Assembly: GCA_001695595.3 (NCBI GenBank)
Contig: MBPM02000040.1
Coordinates: forward strand, 1 to 64,000
Length of the DNA: 64,000 nt
Direction: 5' to 3'
Source: Plasmopara viticola
Lineage: Eukaryota; Oomycota; Peronosporomycetes; Peronosporales; Peronosporaceae
The notes under the pieces: generated by a model
Told to the model about the DNA's origin: nothing
The model's input: only the letters and a program-made list of their open reading frames with translations
Databases searched by the model: none
Part shown: one piece after another, positions 22,601 through 34,274 of the stretch
Numbering within the stretch: position 1 is the stretch's first letter
How the letters are laid out: each line of letters starts with the position of its first letter
Translations under genes and position numbers: made by a program

Positions 22601-24060
22601 TTATCAATTAATACCATCTAATTTCTAAATCCATTTGGTATGATAGCGATTAATTGATTTTTCCTTTATCAATTGGTACCATCTAATTTCTTAATCCATT
22701 TGGTATGATAGCAATTAATCAAATTTTCTTTATCAATTGGTACCATCTAATTTCTCAATCCATTTGGTATGAGCATTACTAATGGTCCGAATGATGGTAA
22801 TTTTGCTAAAGCCTGATCAGTTGTCATTAGATATTGAAGAGAAAACTATATATGAGTCTCATTTTGCTATGCTTATCGTCACCAATAGAAGAAGCGGAAG
22901 CTCTTTTGAATCTAATACACTGCCATGCTAGAAAAAATACTCATTTGTCCCTTGACTCATTTCATTACATGGATATTATAAAGAAATTGAGCATTATTTA
23001 TTAGAACCACACCAATATGATCGTATTTTTCTGCTTATCGATGCTTGGGTCCTAGACAAGCTTCTACAATCAATCACTGTATGATAAGCATCGTTTACAG
23101 TATTTTACTTTGAAAGCTGACGTCTATTTAAAGCGAGGAAATGAATTCCAAATTCAGATAGAACAGAATAAATCTTAAATAATTTTTGCAACCGCTTGTT
23201 TTGGTAGCTTTTGTTCTTCGATTTCATCGTTGCAACCATCACTTCACAAAGTAACATCGGCTGTTGCCTTCTCCTCACCAATTTTGACATCAGTCATATT
23301 GAGTATACTTTTGACTCTATCGACAGCCAAAGAAGTTGCTTGTAGATCAGCATCATTAATATTTGGCTTTGCTTGAACTCTACCATCTGCCATATTGAGG
23401 CAACATTTACTTCAAGATCAGTTGAAAGTACGGGGTTTGTTTAGGTTTTCATTTTTCAATTTTTTTAGCGTCTTCAGTCATTTTTTTTTCGAAGCATTAG
23501 AAATAATAGTGGTTCATGATGAGCCCTAATACGTATCGCGCTTTGCATTGGCTTATTGAACACGACGTGGGGATCTTTCGGGAAGCTCCTGTCGCTTCTA
23601 CTCTCTCTGAGCGAGGGATATAGAATTGAAGAACATGTTGTCTATATATTTGTATCATAAAAAAATAGTTACTTAATTACCAGCAGGATGGTATAAATAA
23701 ATCGTGGCGAAACGAGGCATACGAATGACATACGTGATTTCAGTCATTCAGTATACCCCAAAACGATCCTTGATACAGTGAAACGGAACACAAAGTCTTG
23801 CTTTAAATTTGCTTCGATACGCGTAGTTCACTGCCATTTTACGAAGATTAGCTATTCAAATCGGGTCCATTAGTCCTTTTTTCAATTTGACTCACTTCCT
23901 AGATGATCAACAAGCTTCGCCGTAGCTTGGCAAGCTCACGTTTTTCCTCTAAACAGCCTACACGCATTACTGTATTAATATTTCTGGGTAGGTATTTACA
24001 AAAGTATCACAAAAAATACGTCGAACGATATACTGAGTCATAAGCATTTAAAGGATGTCG
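19620..24060. other. gene desert of decayed DNA
   Basis: About 62-65% A+T by eye with only short interrupted frames. Several minus-strand fragments look like eroded coding sequence (19861-20133, 21480-21752, 22000-22560 and 23105-23420), but each is cut by stops and none is recognised. 22575-22775 holds a tandem repeat. The strand bias of the fragments matches the integrase relic that follows, so they could be parts of one large element. Confidence 0.4.
22575..22775. repeat. 65-bp tandem repeat, ~3 copies
   Basis: The unit containing 'ccatttggtatgatag' recurs at 22631, 22696 and 22760 (periods 65 and 64). Each is followed by 'ttaatt', a T-rich stretch, 'tttatcaattggtaccatc' and 'taatttct'. 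A fourth partial unit lies at the left. Few substitutions separate the units. Confidence 0.85.
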
Positions 24061-24102
24061 CTATCAAATTTATCTGAAAGCTACTTATGACTCTTTTGAC
24101 GC

Positions 24103-24115
24103 GGGGTGAGACCCC
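24103..24115. other. GC-rich perfect hairpin
   Basis: GGGGT-GAG-ACCCC stands out in AT-rich DNA, just past the end of the integrase relic. It could be a terminal feature of the element or chance. Confidence 0.3.
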
Positions 24116-24127
24116 CGTCCGGAGTGA

Positions 24128-24840
24128 CTACGTCAGCTTTTTGACGTCTCCCAGTACAAGAGCCGATCTCCGACTCTTAAAAATTAATCTTAGATTATCT
24201 TTAGCTCTCAGAATTACCAGGCAGGAAAATAAAGTAATTGTATTTCTAATTTGCAACCTTTTGTAGTCTAACATCTTCTCTGCTTCAAGGTTATCACCGC
24301 GATTGATGGTAGCTTCTCTTGTCTTCCATTGTATCATCGTATGATCATTTGGGTCTCTGTAAAGTATATGCCCATTCATGGAGAGGATCTGAACTTGAGA
24401 GCCAACCATATCAACGATTGAGTATTCCGCCTTGCTCCAACGGGCTTGTTCCTAGTCGAAAATTTAATTTATAAGTCGATATGTGACATTGGCTATACCC
24501 TGAGTTCTTTATCGTTTTGATCAGCTTCAACTTGGTTGCGATTCCACCCAGCCTCAAGCACCTTGTCTTCGGCTTTATTAGGTGTCATGGCAATTGCTCG
24601 GTGAGTGATTGCGTTGTAATTAGAGATAACATCGCTGATGTGATTTTGAATTATCCTCTTGGGAGACATTTTGTTAAAACTCTGCTCCAGTATTCGGTTG
24701 AAAGACTCGATTTTTTCCATAGTACCGTGATCACCGGGTCCATTAATGAGTGTTCGATCTTCTTGGCTATAAACAGCTGCTAAGCGCTATTGATATAGTA
24801 TATTCGACAAATGTTTTGCGTACCCGATACAAAAATTAAT
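24128..24840 (-). pseudogene. retroviral/Polinton-type integrase relic
   Basis: Reading the minus strand, 24720 down to 24493 encodes ESFNRILEQSF, then YNAITHRAIAMTPNKAED, the C-terminal end of an rve-type integrase core (usually ERFNRTL, then YNxxxHRSIGMTP). It is preceded by GPGDHGT, where DHN/DHH is common. About 80 nt further, in another frame, RWSKAEYSIVDMVGSQ followed by NGHILYRDP matches the beta-barrel C-terminal domain that follows such cores. The two pieces are separated by a frameshift, and the DDE catalytic part upstream is not recognisable. The family could be Polinton/Maverick or a chromovirus. Inactive. Confidence 0.55.
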
Positions 24841-27480
24841 CTTGATATTGCTTGAATCCGTTGTTTAGCCCGAAAAACAAGGTTGATTTGCCAAGCATTT
24901 CGATTAAGCGAGGCAAATTTGAACCCATCGAATCTCTGCTATTGCTCTTGGAATCGCTAAATCTCTGACTGTGCAGCATACTAATTTTTCTCCAGGTCTA
25001 ATCTATAAGCTTTCTCGTACAAAGCCTGAGCATTGATACAAGCGGATTTGGGATCAGGATAATCTCGACAGAAGCTGTATTTTGATCCTACGTCACATGA
25101 GACAAATAAAACCAATGAGGTAGTTATTAAAACATCATGAGGGTCTATAGCAACTTTGTCCAAGCACACACCGCTTGTCCTAAGTATTTGATAGTGCTGT
25201 CTCTTCACGACAGTATGTGATGATAGATTTGGTCTCTTCCAAATTTCAAAATCCCTTGTTAGTACCTTGGGGTGTGAAATAGTTCCGCACAACAATCCCA
25301 AAATTCTTAGGAGAAACGCCCACGAACCTGTTGCACACTCTTAGGAGACACCCTGACCGTGTGCAAATCGTCAGATGGACAGCAAATATAGAAATTTGAC
25401 GATAATGATAAAGCTATAGCATCCCCTGACCATATTTTTCGAAATAGATCATGCGTTCGACGACTAAATCCGGGCTGTATCCGCGTAGAAACCAAACATA
25501 CTTGCACAGGACGAAGTGCTAACGTAGTTTAGTTTGATACAATCTTGAATAAATTATCAGAGCTGATGCAATGTAAACGGGTCCTAATGCATCTTCTGAT
25601 ATTGAAAGCCTGAACAATTGATGGAAAAGGCAATGCAATCATAGTTGGACTGAACCATGCGTAGCTTAGCGAACTGATAGATAGCAATCAACAAATGGAT
25701 CGATTTTCATTCTTGAGCTTGCAATTTATCATAGTAGATGCACAAGCATCGTTGGGATCCTTCAATCCGTTAACGGCGAAGTGCTCAATCTTAGCCGTTG
25801 ACACTTTGCCGCTCTACACACGCTTGATCTTTTTGTGCTTGCTCATGGCCATGCGAGTTCGGTCAGAAGCACTATTGCCACCCGTCAGCAGTCATAGTTT
25901 TGCTCTTGGGCATCACCCTCACGTCGCGCGTTCGAAACAGCTTCCATAAATGAGTTAAGTGCATTGTGTGAGTCTGCTTTGACGAAGCAATATGTATTGG
26001 TATTTTAACGGATCATGAGATGGGCACCACTTAGACTACGGCGCGTAGATAAGGATCTTTGCTCTCAAGTACCTGTTTATTGACTTGCAAGCTGGCTTTG
26101 GTCTACTTTTCTCTCTTGCCTCGCTGTTGTCCCACATACGCTTACCAATCATACTCGCATCTGTATAGTTGACAAGTGCATTCTTGAAGATGGGGGTCGT
26201 CTCACCGAAATTTGGATAACTACGATAGTTGTGAGTCGTCTGCATGGCATGTCATTAACGACAGCCTATGATACAGAGCACTAGCATCGGATCCGATTAC
26301 CTTTTTACAAAGCTTACTACCACGAATCTTTGTCTCGTTAAGCTAAGCGTATCGGACAAAGGGAATTGATTGTCTGCCAGCATTATTAGCTTTCATTTTA
26401 GTGTAGATATCCTTCTCCAATTAACAGATTTTAAAAGCTTCCTTAGGCAAAGTGGTAGTCTGATAAAGCACATTGAACGTAATGATATACTCACACGAAA
26501 ATAAATTCTTGCCAAGATAACATAAACATCTAAATTTGTTATCACAGTTGCAGCTACCGAAATATGTTGTAATGTACTTATCGTAGCTGGTACTAGCGGC
26601 CACATATTTTTTCAATATTGATACATGTCCGATGTAGCAATGCGCATGTACCTTCGATTCTTGATTATATGGTTGACGTTGTCGGTACCGATAATGGTGA
26701 ACGAACAAGCCGTGAGCAATGATGTGAGCAACATATTCAAATCATCATTTACAAAGCAAGGTACATCCTTGATTAGGCTATCAGTGTTCGTTTGTGAAGA
26801 AAGTATTCTTACTGTGTTGAGTCGCGGTAGGCTAGAGAATGGCCTCAAAGTCATAAACATTGAAGTGATCGATGTACTGGACAGCTGTCTTGATCGAATA
26901 CTCGGTTGGCACTGGTCGAATAGTATTCAGAGCTAGTCTACAGATGGATCATTCAGCTGGAAAACCCTCGATGTTTACAAACTCACAACGGTTTTTGCTA
27001 TGGTCCTGTAGCTTAGCAGAGCTAACGAATACTATCTCACAATTTTAAATACATTTGAAGTATGGGTACTTGGAATGGAGCATATCGATATTCTTAATGT
27101 AAAGAGGATGGTTTTACGGGAAGGGTACCCATTGCCACTCTTTCTCTTACCGAACGACGGATGCACTCAACATTGTCGACTTTTACATCCAGAGTAGACG
27201 TCAATACCTGAATAAAAGCCTTCCTCAGGCTCGCCAAACTGTAGGCGATCAATTGGCTTAGAGCGATGGGGCATGCTAAGCGTGAAGTTGATACCCTTGT
27301 CAGAATAGTGGTCTTCAATGCTTCATTAACCTAAGCCTGCAATCGACGAGGATCTTCTTGGCATGCTAATCCAAGCATTATGTGTCACATTAGAAGACAC
27401 ACTTGTTGTTGGTCTATAAGAAATTAGTTACGTCTCAGCGTCCACGTCAGTCAATTGCGTGATGAGAAAGGTAAATTCAT
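24840..27480. other. decayed DNA, probably part of the same old element
   Basis: Minus-strand fragments (24981-25301, 25307-25507, 26036-26245, 26393-26860, 27094-27318) show protein-like composition but frequent stops. No family is recognised. No RNA gene was seen. Confidence 0.35.
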
Positions 27481-27499
27481 GTCCGTCTTCCATACACGT

Positions 27500-28195
27500 A
27501 CCCTTGACTCAACGCCCACGGATGGCTAACGAACCCCACCAAGCAACGGTATAGCTGGGTTCAAGCCCGACAATACAGGTGCCGTTGGAATTCAAGATTC
27601 CTCCGAAGCTTTGCGTTCATGCATGGACCAGGACAGTAACTCTGATTCCGTGTCGCAAGGCTTGCAAAAATCAAGTCATGGCATAGTCGTGGGGCTATGT
27701 ATCCCATCTACGCACCAGCCATCTGCCACGCAAGATTCTGTGGAAGATATTTAGACCAATAACGACACGCGCCGACAAACGCAACCAGCCAACGTCAGTG
27801 CTTCTCAGCCACCCGCGGCACCTTGCACGCGTCCGACTGCAAACAAATTCACGCGCACGCCGACACTTTGTGCCCTGCTTCAACGTTCTATGGAGATTTG
27901 CCGATAACGTTTTGGCACCCGCCCTGTCGCGTGTAGCCCCAAGGTCATGGTTTATGAAGCCGAAGGTACTGGATCCAAATTGCTGCCGCGATTGACTAAG
28001 CTCGTTCATACGCGCTACCTCGTGCACGCTATGGAGTGGTAATTGAGACTGGACAAGCCTTCCGGCGCACCGCACCAAGCAAGATCCTCGCGTCGCTGCT
28101 CAACGACCATGTTATCCGCATCCTCCAGCAGCAGATCGGCCAGTAGCAGCTAGGTCAGCTGACCAAAGCTCCCGGCGGCAACATCGGCGTCTCAG
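27500..28195 (+). mobile_element. L1-like LINE copy 3, diverged ORF1 fragment
   Basis: It aligns with 12080-12740 of LINE copy 2. Shared landmarks are 'atgcatggaccagg' (GCACGG in copy 2), 'tgtgccctgcttcaacgttc' and 'aggtcagctgaccaaagc' at the right end. There are many substitutions and small indels, so it is much older than copies 1 and 2. It contains the 5' part of ORF1 only, ends abruptly at about 28195, and has no adjoining tRNA-Leu. Confidence 0.85.
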
Positions 28196-28199
28196 ATAT

Positions 28200-30780
28200 A
28201 TATTAGCTGTACTTTCATGAGCTTAACCCATTCTTAAGACAATCGGAGCACTGATATCACCAGATGTTGAAAAAACTGCTGCTGATACGTTTCGGCTTGC
28301 ATCGACGAAAGCAACACTACTGCCTTGATACCCAGCAAATGCGTTTCTCGTTCGGCAACAAGCAATAGCATGATTATTTGGATATGCGTTAAGCTTTTGT
28401 GGTAACGTCATTCCCGCTTATTCTGATCAACCCGAAGTCGCCGAGTGTCCCACCGACCTTTAACGAACGCTTCAGGTTTTGAGCAAGAAGAGTGCGGATC
28501 GACCTGATATCTCCACCACAAGAGGCTTACGACCAACCGCTCCTCCATAAAAAATCCAATAAATACCAAATGATCGAAGTTGTCATGCATGGCAGTAAGT
28601 CAGTTCTAGATATTTGGACAGCTCCTTCGGTCGGTGACGTGAGATTAGGTAGTGTTCCAACTGACGTGAACTGTATGTGCGTCTGTAGATAGCGCCCCAG
28701 CTGGCGTTGTTGCCGGGATGAAGACAGGCTAGTGATCGTTTGCGATGCTACAGTGAAGAGCAGTCGTTGATACTGTGAGTGACCCTAAGAATGGGATATC
28801 CGTTTGAGTTGCTCTCCTGGAAGCGAAGTCACTGAGATAGATGACAGGCCGATAATGGTCCGCGATGCTCTAATTGATACCAAATAAGCAGCGATTGTGA
28901 GCCCTGGAAAAGCTCCTAAGGTTAAAAGATTGGTTCGCGCTGCCCTCTGAAGCGTACTAGTGATCTGATTAGCGGTCAGCGAGCTTCAGGATGCTCCTCA
29001 TACAGGTGCTTTATCAATAGCGGCTGTTCCAGGCGGGATACTGACTGCGTGTGAGGGAGCAGATGATACAGTGGAACGATCCACAATTAGGCTACTACAA
29101 GTTACGCTCCAGTTCCGCTAATATTGTTTTTGGCACCTGGAACGAGGGCTATACCTCGTGTTGCTGTTACTTGGGATATTCCTGTCATGTAAGTAAGGCG
29201 GTAATCGTTCTTATTGAGGTGAAGTGTCTGCGCTACTGTTAGTTAGCATGTTCATTGGCTTTTAATGTTAGGTGGAATGTTGGGTTATAGACAGGTTATA
29301 GATAGGTGATATAAATTTGGTTAGGGATAAGAGAAACCTGAGCTTATACTTGTTATTGCCTTGCTTCATAGATCGAGTGATTAGCGGTATTCCAGACTCA
29401 TCTACCTCCATCCCAAGCTCTGATGATGATATACCTAAAAATTATCGCGGGGCGCCAAGAAAGAATTCTGAAAAAGATATAATTAATCTATAGTTTTCAG
29501 ACCGATCTACTCAAGAGAAATCAATTAAGTCATGCTCATTTTCAAACATTTCCCAAACGTATCTGCTCATTTGCACGTGAGAACACGTAATCCTATTCAG
29601 CCCATCTATGACTATGCGAGGGAAAATGTGAAGGGCTTCATCATACTCTACGATGAACTACCAAATGTTGCAACAAAGATCACCAAATTAATTTTCAAAT
29701 GTTTATTGTCAGACCAATAAACATTAAAAAAAGAAGTTGTTGATTGTTGTTGCGGATACTTTTGATATAATAGCTTCACCATCACTAAGCGCATGCTCAC
29801 GGAAGTAAATGAAGATTTCGAACCCGGTGATTGACTTCGGCTTATCCCCCAATTTGGGGTAGTACAGCGTGTTTGCCAACTCTTTTGACCTAATTTTTGA
29901 GACAATTTTCCTACGAACATCGGATCGACAGTTGATAGCAACAGGGGTCTTAAATACGTAAGTGTTAGCCAGATTCGGTACTGAATAAATCTTCATTTGT
30001 TAGGCTTACGAGATCTCTTTGACTTCATCCAAAAGGTATGAAACCATATTTGCACCCCCCTCAACACTTTTTCTAGGCCTACTTATAATTTGACAACTTA
30101 CTATCAATTCATCGATTTGTTGAATCCATTATAAAAAACTCTACGAAATATTTCCTCAAAATAAATAATGTTAGTTACTTAAAGAATACATCTGGCACCC
30201 ATTGTCTATAAATCGCTTGAGTTTTATGTAAGTAATTTTCCAATTATTAAGCTAAATTCGGTTTCGTCTCTTTAGGTTCGGTTTTCGGTCTTCGGTTTTC
30301 GCTTGCGAGTACGAATTTGGTCCCTGTTCTTGTCATCATACCCTTTTGAAAATAAAGGTTAGCTAAGCGTGTACGTTAATAAGAGCGCTTCTGCGCTGCC
30401 TTGATTTGCTCCTTGTTTGCGTCGTACTGCTCGACTGGAAATAAAAATGTATCAATTTATCGTGCTGCTTGTAGTATCAGCTGCAATATTTCGACGAGAC
30501 CGGCGTTTGTCGGAGGACTAAGCTCGGCAACTGGGAGTTTTAGCTATCACGTGCAGAAAGCCCCCCATCTTTTCAACCAACAAGATTTCTTTCAATCAAA
30601 AATCTTCGAAATTGTCTCTATCTGGGTATATCCATTGTGCTTCGATCGTTTTCTTCAGCGCTAATCGTAAGTTCAAGCAGCGTTAGAGGGACGCTCCACA
30701 CACATAATTGTTGTCTGAGTGTTAAAATCAATATCAGGTGCAAGTCTTAAGCCTCATTTTTACAGTGTTTCGAAAGTGAT
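28200..30780. other. gene desert, fragments only
   Basis: Scattered open fragments occur on both strands. A minus-strand pair at 29648-29996 shares one stretch in two frames, suggesting a frameshifted old gene (LYYPKLGDKPKSI). 30255-30310 is a short low-complexity 'ggttttcggtc' stretch. Nothing is identifiable. Confidence 0.35.
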
Positions 30781-30799
30781 TGACCTCGAAGCAGGAGAT

Positions 30800-31535
30800 C
30801 ACGCTGGTCTGGATGCAGCTTTGAAAAACAATCGCTGTTGACGCAATAAAGGATCGAAGACTTTTGAACGGAACTCGCTCCTATCCCTGTCGTAGATCAA
30901 ATAGATCTGGAACTGATCAAAAGCGTGCTGAAGCGGCTGAAATAGCAACACTTCACAAATTCGATGCCATCGAAGCCCATCAGCTTGCGAGAGAGAAACT
31001 TGTTTTTCTAACGGATCAAATGAAAAGCGATGACTAACTCCGACGGAAGCTTCGTTTTAAGCAGCATACACCGCAGCATTCGGTTCTCTATGCCGTACTG
31101 ATTCGTCGTGATCGGACTCGCTTAAAAACCATACTTCGTGTAGACGTCGACTACAATAACGAATGATGCAAGAGAGCTTCCTAAAGTCAGAGTAATCGGG
31201 ATTTTACACTCAACACCTTCGGAACCACCACCAGCAAGAAATTACGTCCTCTCGGAAAGTAACGTTCTGCCAAAGAAGCTCGGCTTGTTCAGCTTGCACG
31301 ACGCAAAAATGGAAGTGTCATCTTCGCTTTGCAGCACCCCATCCAGAGCATCGTCGTCTGGAGGCCGCCTGTCTTCTTTCTTCACCAAAATGAGCTGCAC
31401 GTTAGCATCGTTTTAAATCTTGTTGGACTTCTCCGCCTTGGTTGCCTCCTTCAGCGCTGACACTGATGCACCCCCATCGAATAGATACCTCGAAGTTCCC
31501 TTCGTACCCACGATCGCATATAAGAGCTTAGCCAT
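30800..31535 (-). pseudogene. Crinkler (CRN)-like effector pseudogene
   Basis: The ATG at 31535 (minus) opens a frame beginning MAKLLYAIVG, then a Ser/Ala-rich segment leading to LKEATKAEK. This matches the N-terminal LFLAK domain of CRN effectors (usually MVKLFCAIVG and LKxAIKAEK). The LxLFLAK motif is degenerate (QLILVKKED). The acidic DDDALDGVL region follows. In-frame stops lie at 31413-31415 and near 31245. Further down, after a frame change, a stretch with LRWHR and a long open segment (about 31010-30830) resembles part of a CRN C-terminal domain. CRNs are host-directed proteins of plant-pathogenic oomycetes; this copy is broken in several places. Confidence 0.6.
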
Positions 31536-31539
31536 CCTC

Positions 31540-32619
31540 GAGCCGGCACTTTCTAATAGAAGGAGAGTTCCTGAGCGGAAATGAAGGCATAAGTGTCCAA
31601 TTAACAAGATGCCACGCGTCGTCTGCTCTGGATTACGTAATTTTCAATTCCATTCATCAATTTGAAGTTCATCGAGCGGTTTTTAAATTACTTTAAAATC
31701 CAAAAGGCATTGTCTTTTGCTGAAACCACCGGCTGTCGCTTTTAAGAGACGAGAGCATTAACAACCACTTTTCGAAGTTGTGGTGCTTTCTCTCGTCCTA
31801 CGGTGGTCGAGAGGTTGTGTCGTCAAAATCGTAGCATTGTATCGAGAAAGGTTTGCCCTATCATTATCCTCGATAAATAAAGCTAAGAAAAAATGCTGGT
31901 GGGATGCGCTACTAACGTCAGTCTGGCCAAACATTTGTACTGATCCTTCGACTTGGCACTGTTACCAAACACATTGCCCTCTCTCTCATCCTAATCATGA
32001 CGCCTGCCGATAAAGTCACCTTAAGACTCGTCCTTGCTTACAGAAAGGACTACCATGCTGCTTGTCCTTTACCGTAAGTAAGCGTTTTCTTTACCTTACC
32101 AACAGCTTATAATTCTCGTTCTTGTCCTTATTGTCGTGTCCACCGGCAGCAGCATGGACATTTATTTATGCTCATTCGCTACTCATTGTCCTGTACTCTT
32201 CAGCAACTCGAGAGCCTGAGACGTTTCAACAACCGTGTCTTACTTGCTTCAGTGGCATCGCTGCGTTCTTTGCATCGTGCAAATCGCTGCGGAAGTTAGA
32301 ATGTAAAGGAGTGGTTGCCATTATGGTTGACGTACTCCATCAGGCGGGTCTTAAGCATCTAAGCCCGGGTCGACGAATTGCGTGCGATCTTGTTCAGAGC
32401 TTGCCCAACTTCACAGAATTCATCGTGAAATAGCTGCAATCGCCGCGCTTGCCTATAGTAAAATTGCGACCCTTGAGCGCGTTTTGACAATGAGCGTCCG
32501 ATTTTATACGACTATAAACATGCCCGTTTTTCTCTTCATTGCCCAAAACACAACACCCATCATCGTAGAAAGGAAGCAACTTCATCCATTATTAAACGTG
32601 ATCGTTTTGAAGCACAACA
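31540..32619. other. intergenic, nothing identified
   Basis: Short ORFs only. 31760-32110 has pyrimidine-rich stretches. The last ~150 bp should contain the promoter of the gene at 32620, but no convincing oomycete initiator was found. Confidence 0.4.
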
Positions 32620-33234
32620 ATGGAGAATCCTATCGATAGCAATCAAGTGTTTGTCAACCTGAACCAGTTGCTGGTTAAAACAGCGGATGATGCTGCTAAT
32701 TACCTAAAAGTTCTGAAAGGAAACCTTAGCGAATTTGATAGTCGCCATAAATTGTTTTTGATGAACTCTTCTAAATTTCAATTAAAAGGCGACATTCGTG
32801 CGGCAAAAAACACGACTTCAGGACTGCGAGGTGTGGCCAGCCAAATCGTTAAATGTGAAAAACCAACAGAGTTGGAGGTCACTGCTGCTCGTAGTGCGAT
32901 GCATACAACGGTCAACGCTTTGAATGATTTGGCGCGCTCAGCCCGCACCTTTGACAAAAAGGATCACAAGCTAACGGGCGTTGCAGTCGATTTGCTCTAT
33001 TCGGTGAAAGGATCAACGAATGAACCAAATGAAAGGAAGGGCGATGATTTGGAGTCCTTGGAAGTCAAAAGGACGGGGTCCGAAGGCGTCCTTCGAGCCC
33101 CCGATACGGCGGAAGAAGTTGTTGCCTTGACACTTGGCGACTGCTTTAGCGGATTTAAGGAGTTGCAACATCAGATTGCAACCGCAGAAAAGTCGCTATC
33201 GCCATTGTTCGCGGGCCAGCCAAAAAGCTCGTAG
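32620..33234 (+). CDS. hypothetical protein, 204 aa
   Basis: A single open exon of 204 codons with base use similar to the neighbouring real genes, starting at ATG 32620 (context ACAACAATGG) and ending TAG. No signal peptide or membrane segment is seen. The N-terminal ~120 residues are predicted-helical in pattern (LNQLLVKTADDAANYLKVLK, then NALNDLARSA) and could form a helical bundle or coiled coil. The middle (about 135-160) is charged and probably disordered. I do not recognise a family. It is the first gene of the island after the repeat desert, co-oriented with the GH81 gene 1 kb downstream. Confidence 0.6.
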   Translation: MENPIDSNQVFVNLNQLLVKTADDAANYLKVLKGNLSEFDSRHKLFLMNSSKFQLKGDIRAAKNTTSGLRGVASQIVKCEKPTELEVTAARSAMHTTVNALNDLARSARTFDKKDHKLTGVAVDLLYSVKGSTNEPNERKGDDLESLEVKRTGSEGVLRAPDTAEEVVALTLGDCFSGFKELQHQIATAEKSLSPLFAGQPKSS

Positions 33235-34274
33235 TTGTATCTATATTTCTACGACCAGATTGAAGCACGAACTTGTGAAGCTCGCCAAGCAGCGCGGATT
33301 GGATATAGCAATCTTAGTCGTTCTATGTTCGACAGAATATAAGGCATGCTCTAGAATATCACTCTTTTCTACGCGAATTTCTCAACAAAATTAACACTCG
33401 TGTACCAAATTATAATGGCATGAATCGCGTTATTTTTAATTGATGCGATGACTGTATTTTTTTCTGGACGTAAGTTCGGCTGAGACACAAGAAAGTGAAC
33501 AGTCGACTGGTAGGCCCAGTCAGTGTCTTTATTATTTGTCTACGCTTGAGAAACTATAGAATAAACTCGGCCATTTATAGTCTTTCTCTTAAAATCTTTG
33601 CCAATGTAAAATAAATCCACTATCATAAAACACCTTCGATGGAGTCAAACTGTTGGTGCAATCGTGACAATTGCAGCAGTAAAAATGGTAACGGCACTCC
33701 CACCAATTTATTTGGTGCGACGATCGACCAGCACAACCTCACCGCCGAAGGTGCCAGAAGAATTTTTCGGCGTGAATAATTTTGATATACCGTAAAGCTG
33801 TCAGATTTAAGACGAATGTCCTTTGCATATTATAATCACATGGACATACGCGTGGAATTTGGCTACGTTGCATGTGACAAGTGTCATGGCGTGTCGCCAC
33901 GCAAATTGCTATTTGCTACAGTCGAAGTGATGTGGTCAGTCAGACAAACTTTCAGTCAAATAATTATTCTATGATGGTCGCACTTTTCAGGCTGATTCTC
34001 AAAATTTCAGTCAATCAACGCTAATATAATTATTAATCAGTTTCATTTTAGTAAAAACGCTACGTAGCCATGGCGAGGGCACAATAACGTCTCATCGGCG
34101 CCACCACCGCTCATGGTTTCGTATCTGCGTAGATACGTGCGTTGTGGCTGCTGCGACTATCGTGAAACTCGGTATTCGTTCTCGTCGAATTTCAATTAAT
34201 TGGACAAAGTTGTGCTTACTTCTCCTTCTGCCTCGCTCCACGCACTGCTCTTTTACCACTACTAGTGCGCTGAC
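33235..34274. other. intergenic, promoter side of GH81 gene
   Basis: AT-rich, no gene. At 33991-34010 'gctgattctcaaaatttcag' resembles the oomycete Inr plus flanking promoter element (YCATTYYN followed by CAWTTT) but with mismatches. 34270 is the GH81 translation start. No other signal is convincing. Confidence 0.35.

Noticed and set aside
32122..32433. 103-aa ORF upstream of the 32620 gene
   Set aside because: No ATG-supported coding signal and no domain; it appears to be intergenic sequence.
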